DNA from: Betaproteobacteria bacterium UBA2293
GTDB taxonomy: Bacteria; Pseudomonadota; Gammaproteobacteria; Burkholderiales; Rhodocyclaceae
Assembly (NCBI GenBank): GCA_002345845.1
Contig: DDWF01000118.1
Coordinates: 20,550-34,221, forward strand
Direction: 5' to 3'
Length of the DNA: 13,672 nt
Part shown: positions 1-6,211 of the stretch, in pieces
How the letters are laid out: every line of letters begins with the position of its first letter
How positions within the stretch are numbered: position 1 is the stretch's first letter
The notes under the pieces: model-generated
Databases searched by the model: none
The model's input: only the letters and a program-made list of their open reading frames with translations
What the model was told of the DNA's origin: nothing
Translations under genes and position numbers: made by a program

Positions 1-66
1 CCAGAAACGGGTCTGGTGACCGAAATGGACACCGGCCTCCAGCATTTCACGCATGGTAACGGACAT
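1..66 (-). CDS. rpsB: 30S ribosomal protein S2, N-terminal fragment
   Basis: Only the first 22 codons are in the window; the gene continues past the left edge. Read on the minus strand from an ATG at 66-64, the peptide contains [18 protein letters not shown], the signature N-terminus of bacterial ribosomal protein S2, a small-subunit protein needed to bring S1 onto the 30S particle. A perfect Shine-Dalgarno AAGGAG (plus positions 73-78) lies 6 nt upstream of the ATG and fixes the start. In many Proteobacteria rpsB is followed by tsf and lies divergently next to map. Here the divergent arrangement is kept, but rfbD is placed between rpsB and map. The identification is firm despite the short length because this N-terminus is highly conserved. 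Confidence 0.95.
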   Translation of the reverse strand, partial: MSVTMREMLEAGVHFGHQTRFW

Positions 67-163
67 GTAAAACTCCTTAAGGGTTGGACCTCCACCCGCC
101 GGAAACGCCCGCCATTCTTGTATTCTGGCGCGCACCCTTAATCGGCGAATGTGTGGATTTTGC

Positions 164-182
164 TGCCGACACCGTGCCGGCA
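164..182 (-). promoter_or_regulatory. Hairpin in the rpsB 5' leader
   Basis: The leader between the probable rpsB promoter and its start codon is about 150 nt long, and 164-182 can fold into a compact hairpin. It has five outer pairs (TGCCG with CGGCA), one A-C mismatch, then three more pairs closing a tiny loop. Long structured rpsB leaders are known in Gammaproteobacteria, where S2 represses its own operon through the 5' UTR. A similar role here is inferred only from position and structure. No other clear element is visible in 67-251. Confidence 0.4.
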
Positions 183-220
183 ACTGTCTTCCCGCCCAGT
201 GCGGACGGAAAAACCCGGCG

Positions 221-248
221 ATTATAGCAGCAGCCCGGCGCTACCGGA
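221..248 (-). promoter_or_regulatory. Probable rpsB promoter
   Basis: A perfect TATAAT -10 box is present on the minus strand (plus positions 221-226). A weak -35 candidate, TTCCGG (243-248), lies 16 bp upstream and touches the rfbD stop region. The predicted transcript would start near 214 and carry a roughly 150-nt leader. The perfect -10 box and its position ahead of a strongly expressed ribosomal gene support the call; the -35 element is poor. Confidence 0.5.
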
Positions 249-251
249 AGC

Positions 252-1163
252 TCAATAACCATTCTGCTTGAGCGCCAGCAACTGCAACATGCGCTCGAGA
301 TAGGGCTGCCAGTCCGGCATCTGCAGGCCGAAATCGTTTTCCAGATGACTGCAGTCGAGACGGGAATTGGCCGGGCGCTGTGCCGGCGTCGGATAGTCGG
401 CGGTACCGATGGCGCGAATGGCCTCCGGCGTCAGGCGCAAATCGAAGCCATGCTTGGCATTGGCCAGCTCGACGATGGTTCGGGCAAAGGCACACCAACT
501 GACAGGCCGCGCTGCCGCCAGATGGTAGAGCCGGCTCTCGCCAGCTTCGAGCTGAGCGCCGCGTTGCAGCATGGCCAAGACGATACCGGTGACCGTGGCA
601 ATCAGCGCCGCCGGTGTTGGCGAGCCGACCTGATCGTCGACCACGCTCAACGCTTCCTTTTCCCGCGCCAGGCGCAGGATGGTCTTGACGAAATTGCCGC
701 AGCGCGCGCCGAACACCCAGCTGGTGCGAAAAATCAGCGAACGGCAGCCGGCTGCGCGGATCGCCGCCTCGCCGGCCAGCTTGCTCCGTCCGTAAACGCT
801 GACCGGGCCGGTCGGGTCGCTTTCCACCCAGGGCGTGGCCTTGCTGCCGTCGTAAACGTAGTCGGTTGAATAGTGCACCAGCAGCGCGCCGCTGGCCGCC
901 GCTTCGGTAGCCATGACGGCTGGCGCCTCGGCATTGATGCGCTGTGCCAGCCCTGGTTCGGTTTCGGCCTTGTCGACCGCGGTGTAGGCGGCGGCATTGA
1001 CGATTACCGACGGCTGCACCTCGCGCAGTACGCGGCGTAACTGATCCAGATCACCGAGATCGCACTCGGCCCGCCCACAGGCCACTACCGGCCCGTGCGG
1101 TGCCAGCGAGCGTTGCAATTGCCAGCCGACCTGGCCGTCCTTGCCGAGCAGAAGAATCGTCAT
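252..1163 (-). CDS. rfbD: dTDP-4-dehydrorhamnose reductase (RmlD/RfbD)
   Basis: This 303-aa protein has the usual length for RmlD, which reduces dTDP-4-keto-L-rhamnose to dTDP-L-rhamnose, the last step in making the activated rhamnose used for O-antigen and other surface glycans. Visible hallmarks are the nucleotide-binding GKDGQVG at residues 7-13 right after the N-terminal beta strand, YSTDYVYDG at 98-106 with the catalytic Thr/Ser region, the YGRSK catalytic Tyr124-Lys128 pair of extended short-chain dehydrogenases, DDQVGSPT at 176-183, and YPTPAQRPANSRLD at 257-270 in the substrate-binding C-terminus. The ATG at 1163 is chosen because the Rossmann strand MTILLLG starts there, as in the family. 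The Shine-Dalgarno is weak. The other rhamnose genes (rfbA, rfbB, rfbC) are not adjacent in the window. It is read in the same direction as rpsB but sits upstream of that gene's own promoter. Confidence 0.93.
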   Translation of the reverse strand: MTILLLGKDGQVGWQLQRSLAPHGPVVACGRAECDLGDLDQLRRVLREVQPSVIVNAAAYTAVDKAETEPGLAQRINAEAPAVMATEAAASGALLVHYSTDYVYDGSKATPWVESDPTGPVSVYGRSKLAGEAAIRAAGCRSLIFRTSWVFGARCGNFVKTILRLAREKEALSVVDDQVGSPTPAALIATVTGIVLAMLQRGAQLEAGESRLYHLAAARPVSWCAFARTIVELANAKHGFDLRLTPEAIRAIGTADYPTPAQRPANSRLDCSHLENDFGLQMPDWQPYLERMLQLLALKQNGY

Positions 1164-1172
1164 CGTCAGAAG

Positions 1173-1191
1173 TCCCGCGGAAAAGGCGGGA
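1173..1191. repeat. Perfect 6-bp inverted repeat upstream of rfbD
   Basis: TCCCGC (1173-1178) and GCGGGA (1186-1191) form a perfect 6-bp inverted repeat around a 7-nt spacer, 9 nt upstream of the rfbD start. It has no T tract, so it is not an obvious terminator. If an rfbD transcript begins upstream of it, the hairpin would cover the only SD-like GGGA. If transcription starts at the extended -10 proposed at 1192-1200, part of the repeat lies outside the RNA. Its role is unknown. Confidence 0.35.
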
Positions 1192-1200
1192 AGTATGCCA
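1192..1200 (-). promoter_or_regulatory. Candidate extended -10 promoter for rfbD
   Basis: Minus-strand TGGCATACT resembles an extended -10 element (TGn followed by a 4-of-6 match to TATAAT). It lies about 30 nt upstream of the rfbD ATG in the divergent gap shared with map. No good -35 is seen at the right distance. This is a weak call based on motif and position. Confidence 0.3.
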
Positions 1201-1216
1201 GTTTCCCTGCGGCGCT

Positions 1217-1244
1217 TTGCGAAACGGTACCCATCCTTTATCCT
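1217..1244 (+). promoter_or_regulatory. Candidate promoter for map-glnD
   Basis: TTGCGA (1217-1222) and TATCCT (1239-1244) are separated by 16 bp; each matches the sigma-70 consensus at four of six bases. The predicted start would give a leader of about 25 nt before the map ATG. The 112-bp divergent gap must hold promoters for both directions, and this is the best plus-strand pair I find in it. Confidence 0.35.
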
Positions 1245-1275
1245 TGCCCATCCCCCAACGCCTTACCGGACAGCC

Positions 1276-2076
1276 ATGAGCATCACCATCAAGACGCCCG
1301 AAGAAATCGAAAAAATGCGCGTCGCCGGACGCCTCGCCAGCGAGGTTCTCGACTATATCGAGCCCTTTGTCAAAGTGGGCGTCACCACGGAAGAGCTTGA
1401 CCGCCTTTGCCACGACTACATGGTCGATGTGCAGGGCTGCATCCCTGCCCCGCTGAACTACGCGCCGTCGGGCTACAACCCCTACCCGAAATCGATCTGC
1501 ACCTCGGTCAACCAGCAGGTCTGCCACGGCGTGCCGGGCGATCGCGTGCTGAAGACCGGCGACATCATCAATCTCGACATCACCACCATCAAGGACGGTT
1601 ACCACGGCGACACCAGCCGCATGTTCATCGTCGGTGAAGGCTCGATCCAGGCCAAACGCCTGTGCGAGATCACCTTCGAATGCATGTGGCTGGGTATTTC
1701 GGTGGTGCGTCCCGGCGCCTACCTCGGCGACATCGGCGCCATCATCCAGAAATATGCCGAGAAGAACGGCTACTCGGTGGTCCGCGAATTCTGTGGCCAC
1801 GGTATCGGCGCCAAATTTCACGAAGATCCACAAGTGTTGCACTACGGCAAGGCCGGTACCGGCCCCCGCCTGGAGCCGGGCATGATGTTCACCATCGAGC
1901 CGATGATCAACGCCGGCAAGGCCGCCATCCGCGAGATGGCCGACGGCTGGACCATCGTCACCAAGGACCGCAGCCTGTCGGCGCAGTGGGAGCACACCAT
2001 TCTCGTTACCGAAACGGGTCATGAAGTGATGACCCTGTCTACCGGCTGCCGTCCCAAACCCGACTGGATCAAGTAA
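1276..2076 (+). CDS. map: Methionine aminopeptidase, type I
   Basis: This 266-aa cytosolic metalloenzyme removes the initiator methionine from nascent proteins whose second residue is small. All five metal ligands of the pita-bread fold are present: Asp101, Asp112, His175 (in GHGIG), Glu208 (in TIEP) and Glu239 (in QWEH). The flanking active-site His84 (CHGVP) and His182 (FHE) are there as well. The open frame extends 45 codons further upstream to 1141, but the ATG at 1276 is chosen because [20 protein letters not shown] aligns with the N-terminus of the Escherichia coli enzyme, and the upstream stretch overlaps rfbD. Its Shine-Dalgarno is weak (GGA at 1268-1270). The TAA stop overlaps the glnD ATG by one base (TAATG), indicating cotranscription and coupled translation with glnD. 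Confidence 0.97.
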   Translation: MSITIKTPEEIEKMRVAGRLASEVLDYIEPFVKVGVTTEELDRLCHDYMVDVQGCIPAPLNYAPSGYNPYPKSICTSVNQQVCHGVPGDRVLKTGDIINLDITTIKDGYHGDTSRMFIVGEGSIQAKRLCEITFECMWLGISVVRPGAYLGDIGAIIQKYAEKNGYSVVREFCGHGIGAKFHEDPQVLHYGKAGTGPRLEPGMMFTIEPMINAGKAAIREMADGWTIVTKDRSLSAQWEHTILVTETGHEVMTLSTGCRPKPDWIK

Positions 2077-4634
2077 TGGCCGTCGATGTCGCGGCGCTGC
2101 GCGCCGAAGTCAAGGCCGATCAGGCCGCGCTGCGCCAGCGCTACGAAGAAACCAACGATGCCGGCGAACTGCTGCGCCAACGCTGCGCCCATGTCGACGG
2201 CATCCTTTGCCGCCTGTGGGAAGGCCTCGACATGCCGGTCTCGGTAACGCTGGCAGCAGTGGGCGGCTATGGCCGCGGCGAGCTTTACCCGGCTTCCGAC
2301 ATCGACTTGCTGATCTTGCTGCCACGCCAGGCCAGTGCTGCGCTGCAGGAAAAACTCGAACGTCTGGTCGGCCATTTCTGGGACATCGGTCTGGAAATTG
2401 GCCACAGCGTGCGCACCGTCTCCGAATGCGTGGAAGAAGCCGAACGCGACATCACGGTGCAGACAGCGCTGCTCGAAGCCCGTCTGCTGACCGGCAACGC
2501 CAAGCTGTTCACCACCTTCGAACGACGCCTGCGCGGCCACCTCGATCCGCTTGATTTCTTCGAAGCCAAGCGTCTGGAGCAACAGGAACGCTACCTGCGC
2601 TTCAACGAAACACCATATAGCCTGGAGCCGAACTGCAAGGATTCGCCAGGCGGCCTGCGCGACCTCCAGGTCATTTTCTGGATCGCCCAGGCGGCCGGCT
2701 ATGGCACCACCTGGGCCGACCTCGAACGCAACGGCTTCCTGACCCGCGAGGAAATGGAACACGCCGGACAATGCGAGGAATACCTGCGCCACCTGCGCAT
2801 CCGTCTGCACTACGTCTCCGGACGGCGCGAGGACCGGTTGCTGTTCGACTACCAGAACCTGCTCGCCCTCGGGTTCGGCTTTGCCACGACCCCGGCGCGG
2901 CGCGCTTCGGAACAGCTGATGCAGGGTTATTACCGCAACGCCAAGGCGATAACCCTGCTCAACACCATCCTGCTGCAGAACATGGAGGCGGCGCTGTCGC
3001 CGGAAAGCCAGAAGGTGCCGCAGGTTCTCGACGACAACTTCCAGACCGTCGGCAACCTGCTCGATCTGCGCGATGAAACGCTGTTCGAGCGCCAACCCTC
3101 GGCCATCCTCGACAGCTTCCTGGTGATGCAGGAAAGCCACGAACTGCATGGCATGACGGCACGTACGCTGCGCGCCCTATGGCGGGCGCGCGAGCAAATC
3201 ACTCCGGATTTCCAGAGCGACCCGGCGCAACGGGCCGCTTTTCTCCAGTTGTTCCAGAGTCCGCGCGGCGTGGTGCACGAATTCCGCCGCATGAACCAAC
3301 TCGACATTCTCGGTGCCTACCTGCCGAATTTCGGCCGTATCGTCGGCCAGATGCAGCACGACCTGTTCCACGTCTATACCGTCGACCAGCACATCCTGCA
3401 GGTACTGCGCAACCTGCGCCGATTCACGATGAGCGAATTCGCCCACGAATATCCGCTGTGCTCGCGCATCATCAGCGAGTTGGATCGGCCCTGGCTGCTC
3501 TACATCGCCGCCCTCTTCCACGACATCGCCAAGGGGCGCGGCGGCGACCACTCCGAACTCGGCACCGTCGACGCCCGCGAGTTCTGCGAGCAGCACGGGC
3601 TAAGCGAGGACGATACGGAACTGGTGGTCTGGCTGGTGAAGAACCATCTGATCATGTCGCAGGTCGCCCAGAAAGAAGACCTCGGCGACCCCGAGGTCAT
3701 CGGCGCCTTCGCCCGCCTGGTCGGCGATGGCCGTCATCTGGCGGCGCTTTATCTGCTGACTCACGCCGACATCCGCGGCACCAGCCCGAAGGTCTGGAAT
3801 CAGTGGAAAGGCAAGCTGCTGGCCGATCTCTACTTCCAGACGCTGCATTACCTGCATCAGGGCGAAACGCCGGCGGCGCACGGTGTCATTGCCGAGCGTC
3901 AGGCCGAAGCCATGCGCCTGCTGCGCTACTTCGCCCTCTCCGACACGGTCCATGAGCGGCTGTGGAAACAGCTCGACACCGTCTATTTCCTGCGCCACTC
4001 GGCCGAGGAAATCGCCTGGCACACGCGTTCGCTGCACTACCGCATCTACAACAACCAGCCGGTCGTCCGCGCCCGCCTGCACCAGGACGGCGACAGCCTG
4101 CAGGTGATGGTCTATACCCAGGACCAGCCCGACCTGTTCGCCCGCATCGTCGGCTTCTTCGCCCGCAACGGCTACAGCATCGTCGACGCCAAGATCCACA
4201 CCACGGCGCACGGCTACGCGCTCGACAGCTTCGTCGTCCTCGACATCATGGAGCGCGACAACAATCGCGAGATGGTCACCTACATCGAGCATGAACTGGA
4301 ACAACGACTGATCCAGCAATTGCCGCCGGAAGTGCCATCCGCCGGCCGGCTGTCGCGTCAGGTCAAGCACTTCCCGATCAAGCCCGAAGCCGCCATCGTT
4401 GAAGATGAACGCGGTGGCAACTTCGTCCTCTCGCTGGTCGCTGCCGACCGTCCCGGCCTGCTGTATACAGTCGCCGACATCCTTGCCCACCATCGCGCCA
4501 ACCTGCAAACCGCCAAGATCACCACGCTCGGCGAGCGCGCCGAAGACGTCTTCCTGATCAGCGGCGGCGACCTGCGCGAGAGCGTCAGCCGCATCCGCCT
4601 GGAGACGGAGCTGATGGAGCGGCTCAAGGTCTGA
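2076..4634 (+). CDS. glnD: Bifunctional PII uridylyltransferase / uridylyl-removing enzyme
   Basis: The 852-aa product is GlnD, the glutamine sensor that uridylylates PII proteins (GlnB/GlnK) when glutamine is low and removes UMP when it is high, so controlling glutamine synthetase and nitrogen-regulated transcription. Domains in order are an N-terminal nucleotidyltransferase with [17 protein letters not shown] (63-79, catalytic Asp75 and Asp77), the GlnD-specific helical linker, an HD hydrolase domain with [17 protein letters not shown] (His482-Asp483) for deuridylylation, and two C-terminal ACT domains (about 675-750 and 783-852, each with a DxPxLx core) that bind glutamine. Length is in the normal range (E. 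coli about 890 aa) and nothing looks broken. Its start overlaps the map stop by one base. It converges on the T6SS operon across a 133-bp gap that contains inverted repeats. Confidence 0.97.
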   Translation: MAVDVAALRAEVKADQAALRQRYEETNDAGELLRQRCAHVDGILCRLWEGLDMPVSVTLAAVGGYGRGELYPASDIDLLILLPRQASAALQEKLERLVGHFWDIGLEIGHSVRTVSECVEEAERDITVQTALLEARLLTGNAKLFTTFERRLRGHLDPLDFFEAKRLEQQERYLRFNETPYSLEPNCKDSPGGLRDLQVIFWIAQAAGYGTTWADLERNGFLTREEMEHAGQCEEYLRHLRIRLHYVSGRREDRLLFDYQNLLALGFGFATTPARRASEQLMQGYYRNAKAITLLNTILLQNMEAALSPESQKVPQVLDDNFQTVGNLLDLRDETLFERQPSAILDSFLVMQESHELHGMTARTLRALWRAREQITPDFQSDPAQRAAFLQLFQSPRGVVHEFRRMNQLDILGAYLPNFGRIVGQMQHDLFHVYTVDQHILQVLRNLRRFTMSEFAHEYPLCSRIISELDRPWLLYIAALFHDIAKGRGGDHSELGTVDAREFCEQHGLSEDDTELVVWLVKNHLIMSQVAQKEDLGDPEVIGAFARLVGDGRHLAALYLLTHADIRGTSPKVWNQWKGKLLADLYFQTLHYLHQGETPAAHGVIAERQAEAMRLLRYFALSDTVHERLWKQLDTVYFLRHSAEEIAWHTRSLHYRIYNNQPVVRARLHQDGDSLQVMVYTQDQPDLFARIVGFFARNGYSIVDAKIHTTAHGYALDSFVVLDIMERDNNREMVTYIEHELEQRLIQQLPPEVPSAGRLSRQVKHFPIKPEAAIVEDERGGNFVLSLVAADRPGLLYTVADILAHHRANLQTAKITTLGERAEDVFLISGGDLRESVSRIRLETELMERLKV

Positions 4635-4678
4635 AACGGCTGGGTGGCCAGTCGAGAAAGACCATTGCCGCAGCCGTT
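4635..4678. repeat. Inverted repeat just after glnD
   Basis: AACGGCTG (4635-4642), which begins on the base after the glnD stop, is perfectly repeated in inverse at 4671-4678 with a 28-nt spacer. Inside it, GGCCAGT (4646-4652) can alternatively pair with ACTGGCC (4709-4715). There is no T tract on the plus side. On the minus strand the outer arm is followed by only three Ts. It may help end transcription between the convergent units, but the structure is loose. Confidence 0.35.
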
Positions 4679-4715
4679 ATAAAGGTGTCGCAGACAACGG
4701 ATGCCGCCACTGGCC

Positions 4716-4769
4716 GCCGACCGTTGATTTTCCGGCTGGCTACGACTCTTGGTGACGGTCGGCCCTTTT
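4716..4769 (+). terminator. Possible rho-independent terminator of map-glnD
   Basis: A perfect 9-bp inverted repeat, GCCGACCGT (4716-4724) and ACGGTCGGC (4755-4763), is followed by CCTTTT (4764-4769). The orientation of the T run suits the plus-strand glnD transcript. The 30-nt loop and short T run make it weaker than a textbook terminator. Its T run overlaps the last codon of the convergent minus-strand membrane-protein gene. Confidence 0.45.
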
Positions 4770-5103
4770 AGGTGAATACGAGAAAAGCAATGACCACAAC
4801 GACCAGTGCCGAGCCAAGGGCATTCCACAGTAGTAGCATCCAGGCACAAACACGTAGCAGGCCGACGTTGCCCAAGGATTTAATCGCTGGATAAAGGCCG
4901 CTCATCCAACCGCTTGCAGCGATCATGAACATTTCGACCAGACAGCCAACGTAAGGTGCTGAGCATCTGGGTGGCCGGGCTTCGCCGAGGTAGAGTGCTC
5001 CCGCTACGCCGCCAATACCTAGCAGTACCGAGAGGGCTAGCCAAAGTTGCGGAATTAAAAATGCCGGCATGGAGAATGGCGCATAGCTTGGCATGTCTTT
5101 CAA
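4768..5103 (-). CDS. Small membrane protein of unknown function, last gene of the T6SS module
   Basis: I do not recognise this 111-aa protein. It is strongly hydrophobic, with about three likely membrane segments (residues roughly 12-38, 50-70 and 78-110) and a loop of mixed character at 39-49 with Arg-Pro-Pro-Arg-Cys. The start is uncertain. The TTG at 5103 overlaps the preceding stop as TTGA, the same 4-base overlap used by the two upstream genes. An ATG at 5094, three codons further in, is the alternative and would give 108 aa. Neither has a strong Shine-Dalgarno, which fits coupled re-initiation. Gene order makes it the last gene of the vgrG-effector-immunity operon. A role in protecting or anchoring at the inner membrane is possible but is inferred only from context. 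It could also be a decaying remnant of a larger gene. Confidence 0.6.
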   Translation of the reverse strand: MKDMPSYAPFSMPAFLIPQLWLALSVLLGIGGVAGALYLGEARPPRCSAPYVGCLVEMFMIAASGWMSGLYPAIKSLGNVGLLRVCAWMLLLWNALGSALVVVVIAFLVFT

Positions 5104-5312
5104 ACGCCAACGGAGCGAACGATCCTTTTCTTCTGCAGCGACTCCGTCTCGACATTCCTTTGTTCGGATGAGGTCAGCACTTCATCCATCAGACGGCGGA
5201 TCAAATCGACAGGGCGATTTTCGTGCACCAAGGAGAATCGCGAGCTGGCCCAGGTAGCAGGGCTGAGCAGAACACCGATCACCAGTGCTCGGCGCTTATA
5301 TTTAAACATCAT
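5100..5312 (-). CDS. Small probably exported protein, unknown function
   Basis: The 70-aa product is not recognised. It begins with MMFKYKRRA, then a hydrophobic stretch LVIGVLLSPATWAS, which looks like a Sec signal peptide with a cleavage site near ATWA (about residue 22). The mature part of about 47 aa is charged and ends in Lys/Arg-rich sequence. The ATG at 5312 is preferred over the upstream GTG at 5360 because it overlaps the tli4 stop as ATGA and has GGGAG about 7 nt upstream; a second ATG follows directly. Its own stop overlaps the next start. It follows the immunity gene, so an accessory periplasmic or immunity role is possible. Because the preceding Tli4 protein lacks a signal peptide, it is notable that one appears here. 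The alternative is a non-functional fragment left by recombination. Confidence 0.55.
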   Translation of the reverse strand: MMFKYKRRALVIGVLLSPATWASSRFSLVHENRPVDLIRRLMDEVLTSSEQRNVETESLQKKRIVRSVGV

Positions 5313-6211
5313 CCTGCTGCTCCCGGGCGCAGACGGATGGAATCGACGATCTCGTCCCACAGGGCCAGCGCCTCATCGTCATCCTTGAACGAGCTAGGAC
5401 CGGCAGCCTCGGGATCCTGGATACCGTCGGTCAGTTCGGCGATCAGATAAGGTTCAGCCAGCGAATTGGCCTTGCCGGGCGCTTCCCATTTGAAACCGTA
5501 GTTACGGCGATTGTTCTGGTTGGCGGCCATGAGGATTTCGTCACCTTCGATCAGTCCGACCGAGCGTGCCCGGTTGCGCAGGGTCGATCGGCCGGTCAGC
5601 ACACTGGCCAGAAAGCCCGTAGCCCCGCCCGCCCGCTCGCGCAAGCCCGGTTTGACCATGCGCCGGGCAAAGCCATACATGACGAAATTGACGTCCGGCT
5701 TGCCGGCAAACTGGACGCTCAGGGACCAGTTTTCCAGGTTGAAACGTTTGTCCGCCAACATCACATCGCCTGTAACAAACCCAATGCCCTCAGGGATCTC
5801 TCCAGGCCTGAGTTCTTGCCACTCTTGGCTGAACTCGTTCCGTAAGTTCAAAGCGCTTTGCCATTTATCAGGACCAACCGCACCTGAGTACTTGATTGCC
5901 TTGGTACCGACTAAAAAGTAAGTATCGAAAATGTGAAGAGCTTCCGAATAGGGGGATTTCCAAGAAATCAGCGTTACCGATCCATTGGGATGCTTCATCC
6001 GCTCAATCAACATTGAACCTTTTCTGTCGTGTTGAGCTTTCACAAGTTCAGTCTCCCGCATATCCACAATATTTTGGAAATGCTGTTGGCTTCTGATTTG
6101 CAATCGTTCCACCTTGACTTCGTTGATCGTGTAGGTCTCGTGCAGCTTGGCGCTGGCGGGCAGATTGACTAGGTGGCGGCCAATGGCCCGAGTGATCCAG
6201 TCGGGTTTCAT
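5309..6211 (-). CDS. tli4: Tli4-family T6SS immunity protein
   Basis: This 300-aa protein resembles the Tli4 immunity family, which binds Tle4 phospholipases and blocks their active site in the periplasm. Supporting features are the N-terminal IGRHLVNLPASAK (10-22), typical of the first Tli4 domain, and a C-terminal domain ending in DDDEALALWDEIVDSIRLRP (278-297), typical of the second. The ATG at 6211 overlaps the effector stop as ATGA, so effector and immunity protein are translationally coupled. Unusually, the protein starts almost directly at the GRHLVNLP motif, and no hydrophobic signal peptide is visible, whereas periplasmic family members carry one. The DNA for about residues 30-150 is clearly richer in A and T than the flanking housekeeping genes, consistent with transfer or mosaic origin. 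The family call rests on motif memory and gene order. Confidence 0.8.
   Translation of the reverse strand: MKPDWITRAIGRHLVNLPASAKLHETYTINEVKVERLQIRSQQHFQNIVDMRETELVKAQHDRKGSMLIERMKHPNGSVTLISWKSPYSEALHIFDTYFLVGTKAIKYSGAVGPDKWQSALNLRNEFSQEWQELRPGEIPEGIGFVTGDVMLADKRFNLENWSLSVQFAGKPDVNFVMYGFARRMVKPGLRERAGGATGFLASVLTGRSTLRNRARSVGLIEGDEILMAANQNNRRNYGFKWEAPGKANSLAEPYLIAELTDGIQDPEAAGPSSFKDDDEALALWDEIVDSIRLRPGAAG

Noticed and set aside
1141..1275. N-terminal extension of map by 45 codons
   Set aside because: It overlaps the start of rfbD, covers the probable promoter, and family alignment puts the start at 1276.
1051..4508. Long minus-strand open frames (323, 376 and 302 aa) opposite map and glnD
   Set aside because: They are shadows of conserved, intact plus-strand genes. 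Their compositions are typical antisense artefacts.
5313..5360. GTG start extending the 70-aa gene to 86 aa
   Set aside because: It would place a Pro/Ser/Arg stretch before the signal peptide and overlap tli4 by 52 nt. The ATGA start at 5312 with GGGAG upstream fits better.
4956..5450. Short plus-strand frames opposite the two small T6SS-tail genes
   Set aside because: They have no start context, motif or operon logic, and they run against the coupled minus-strand genes.
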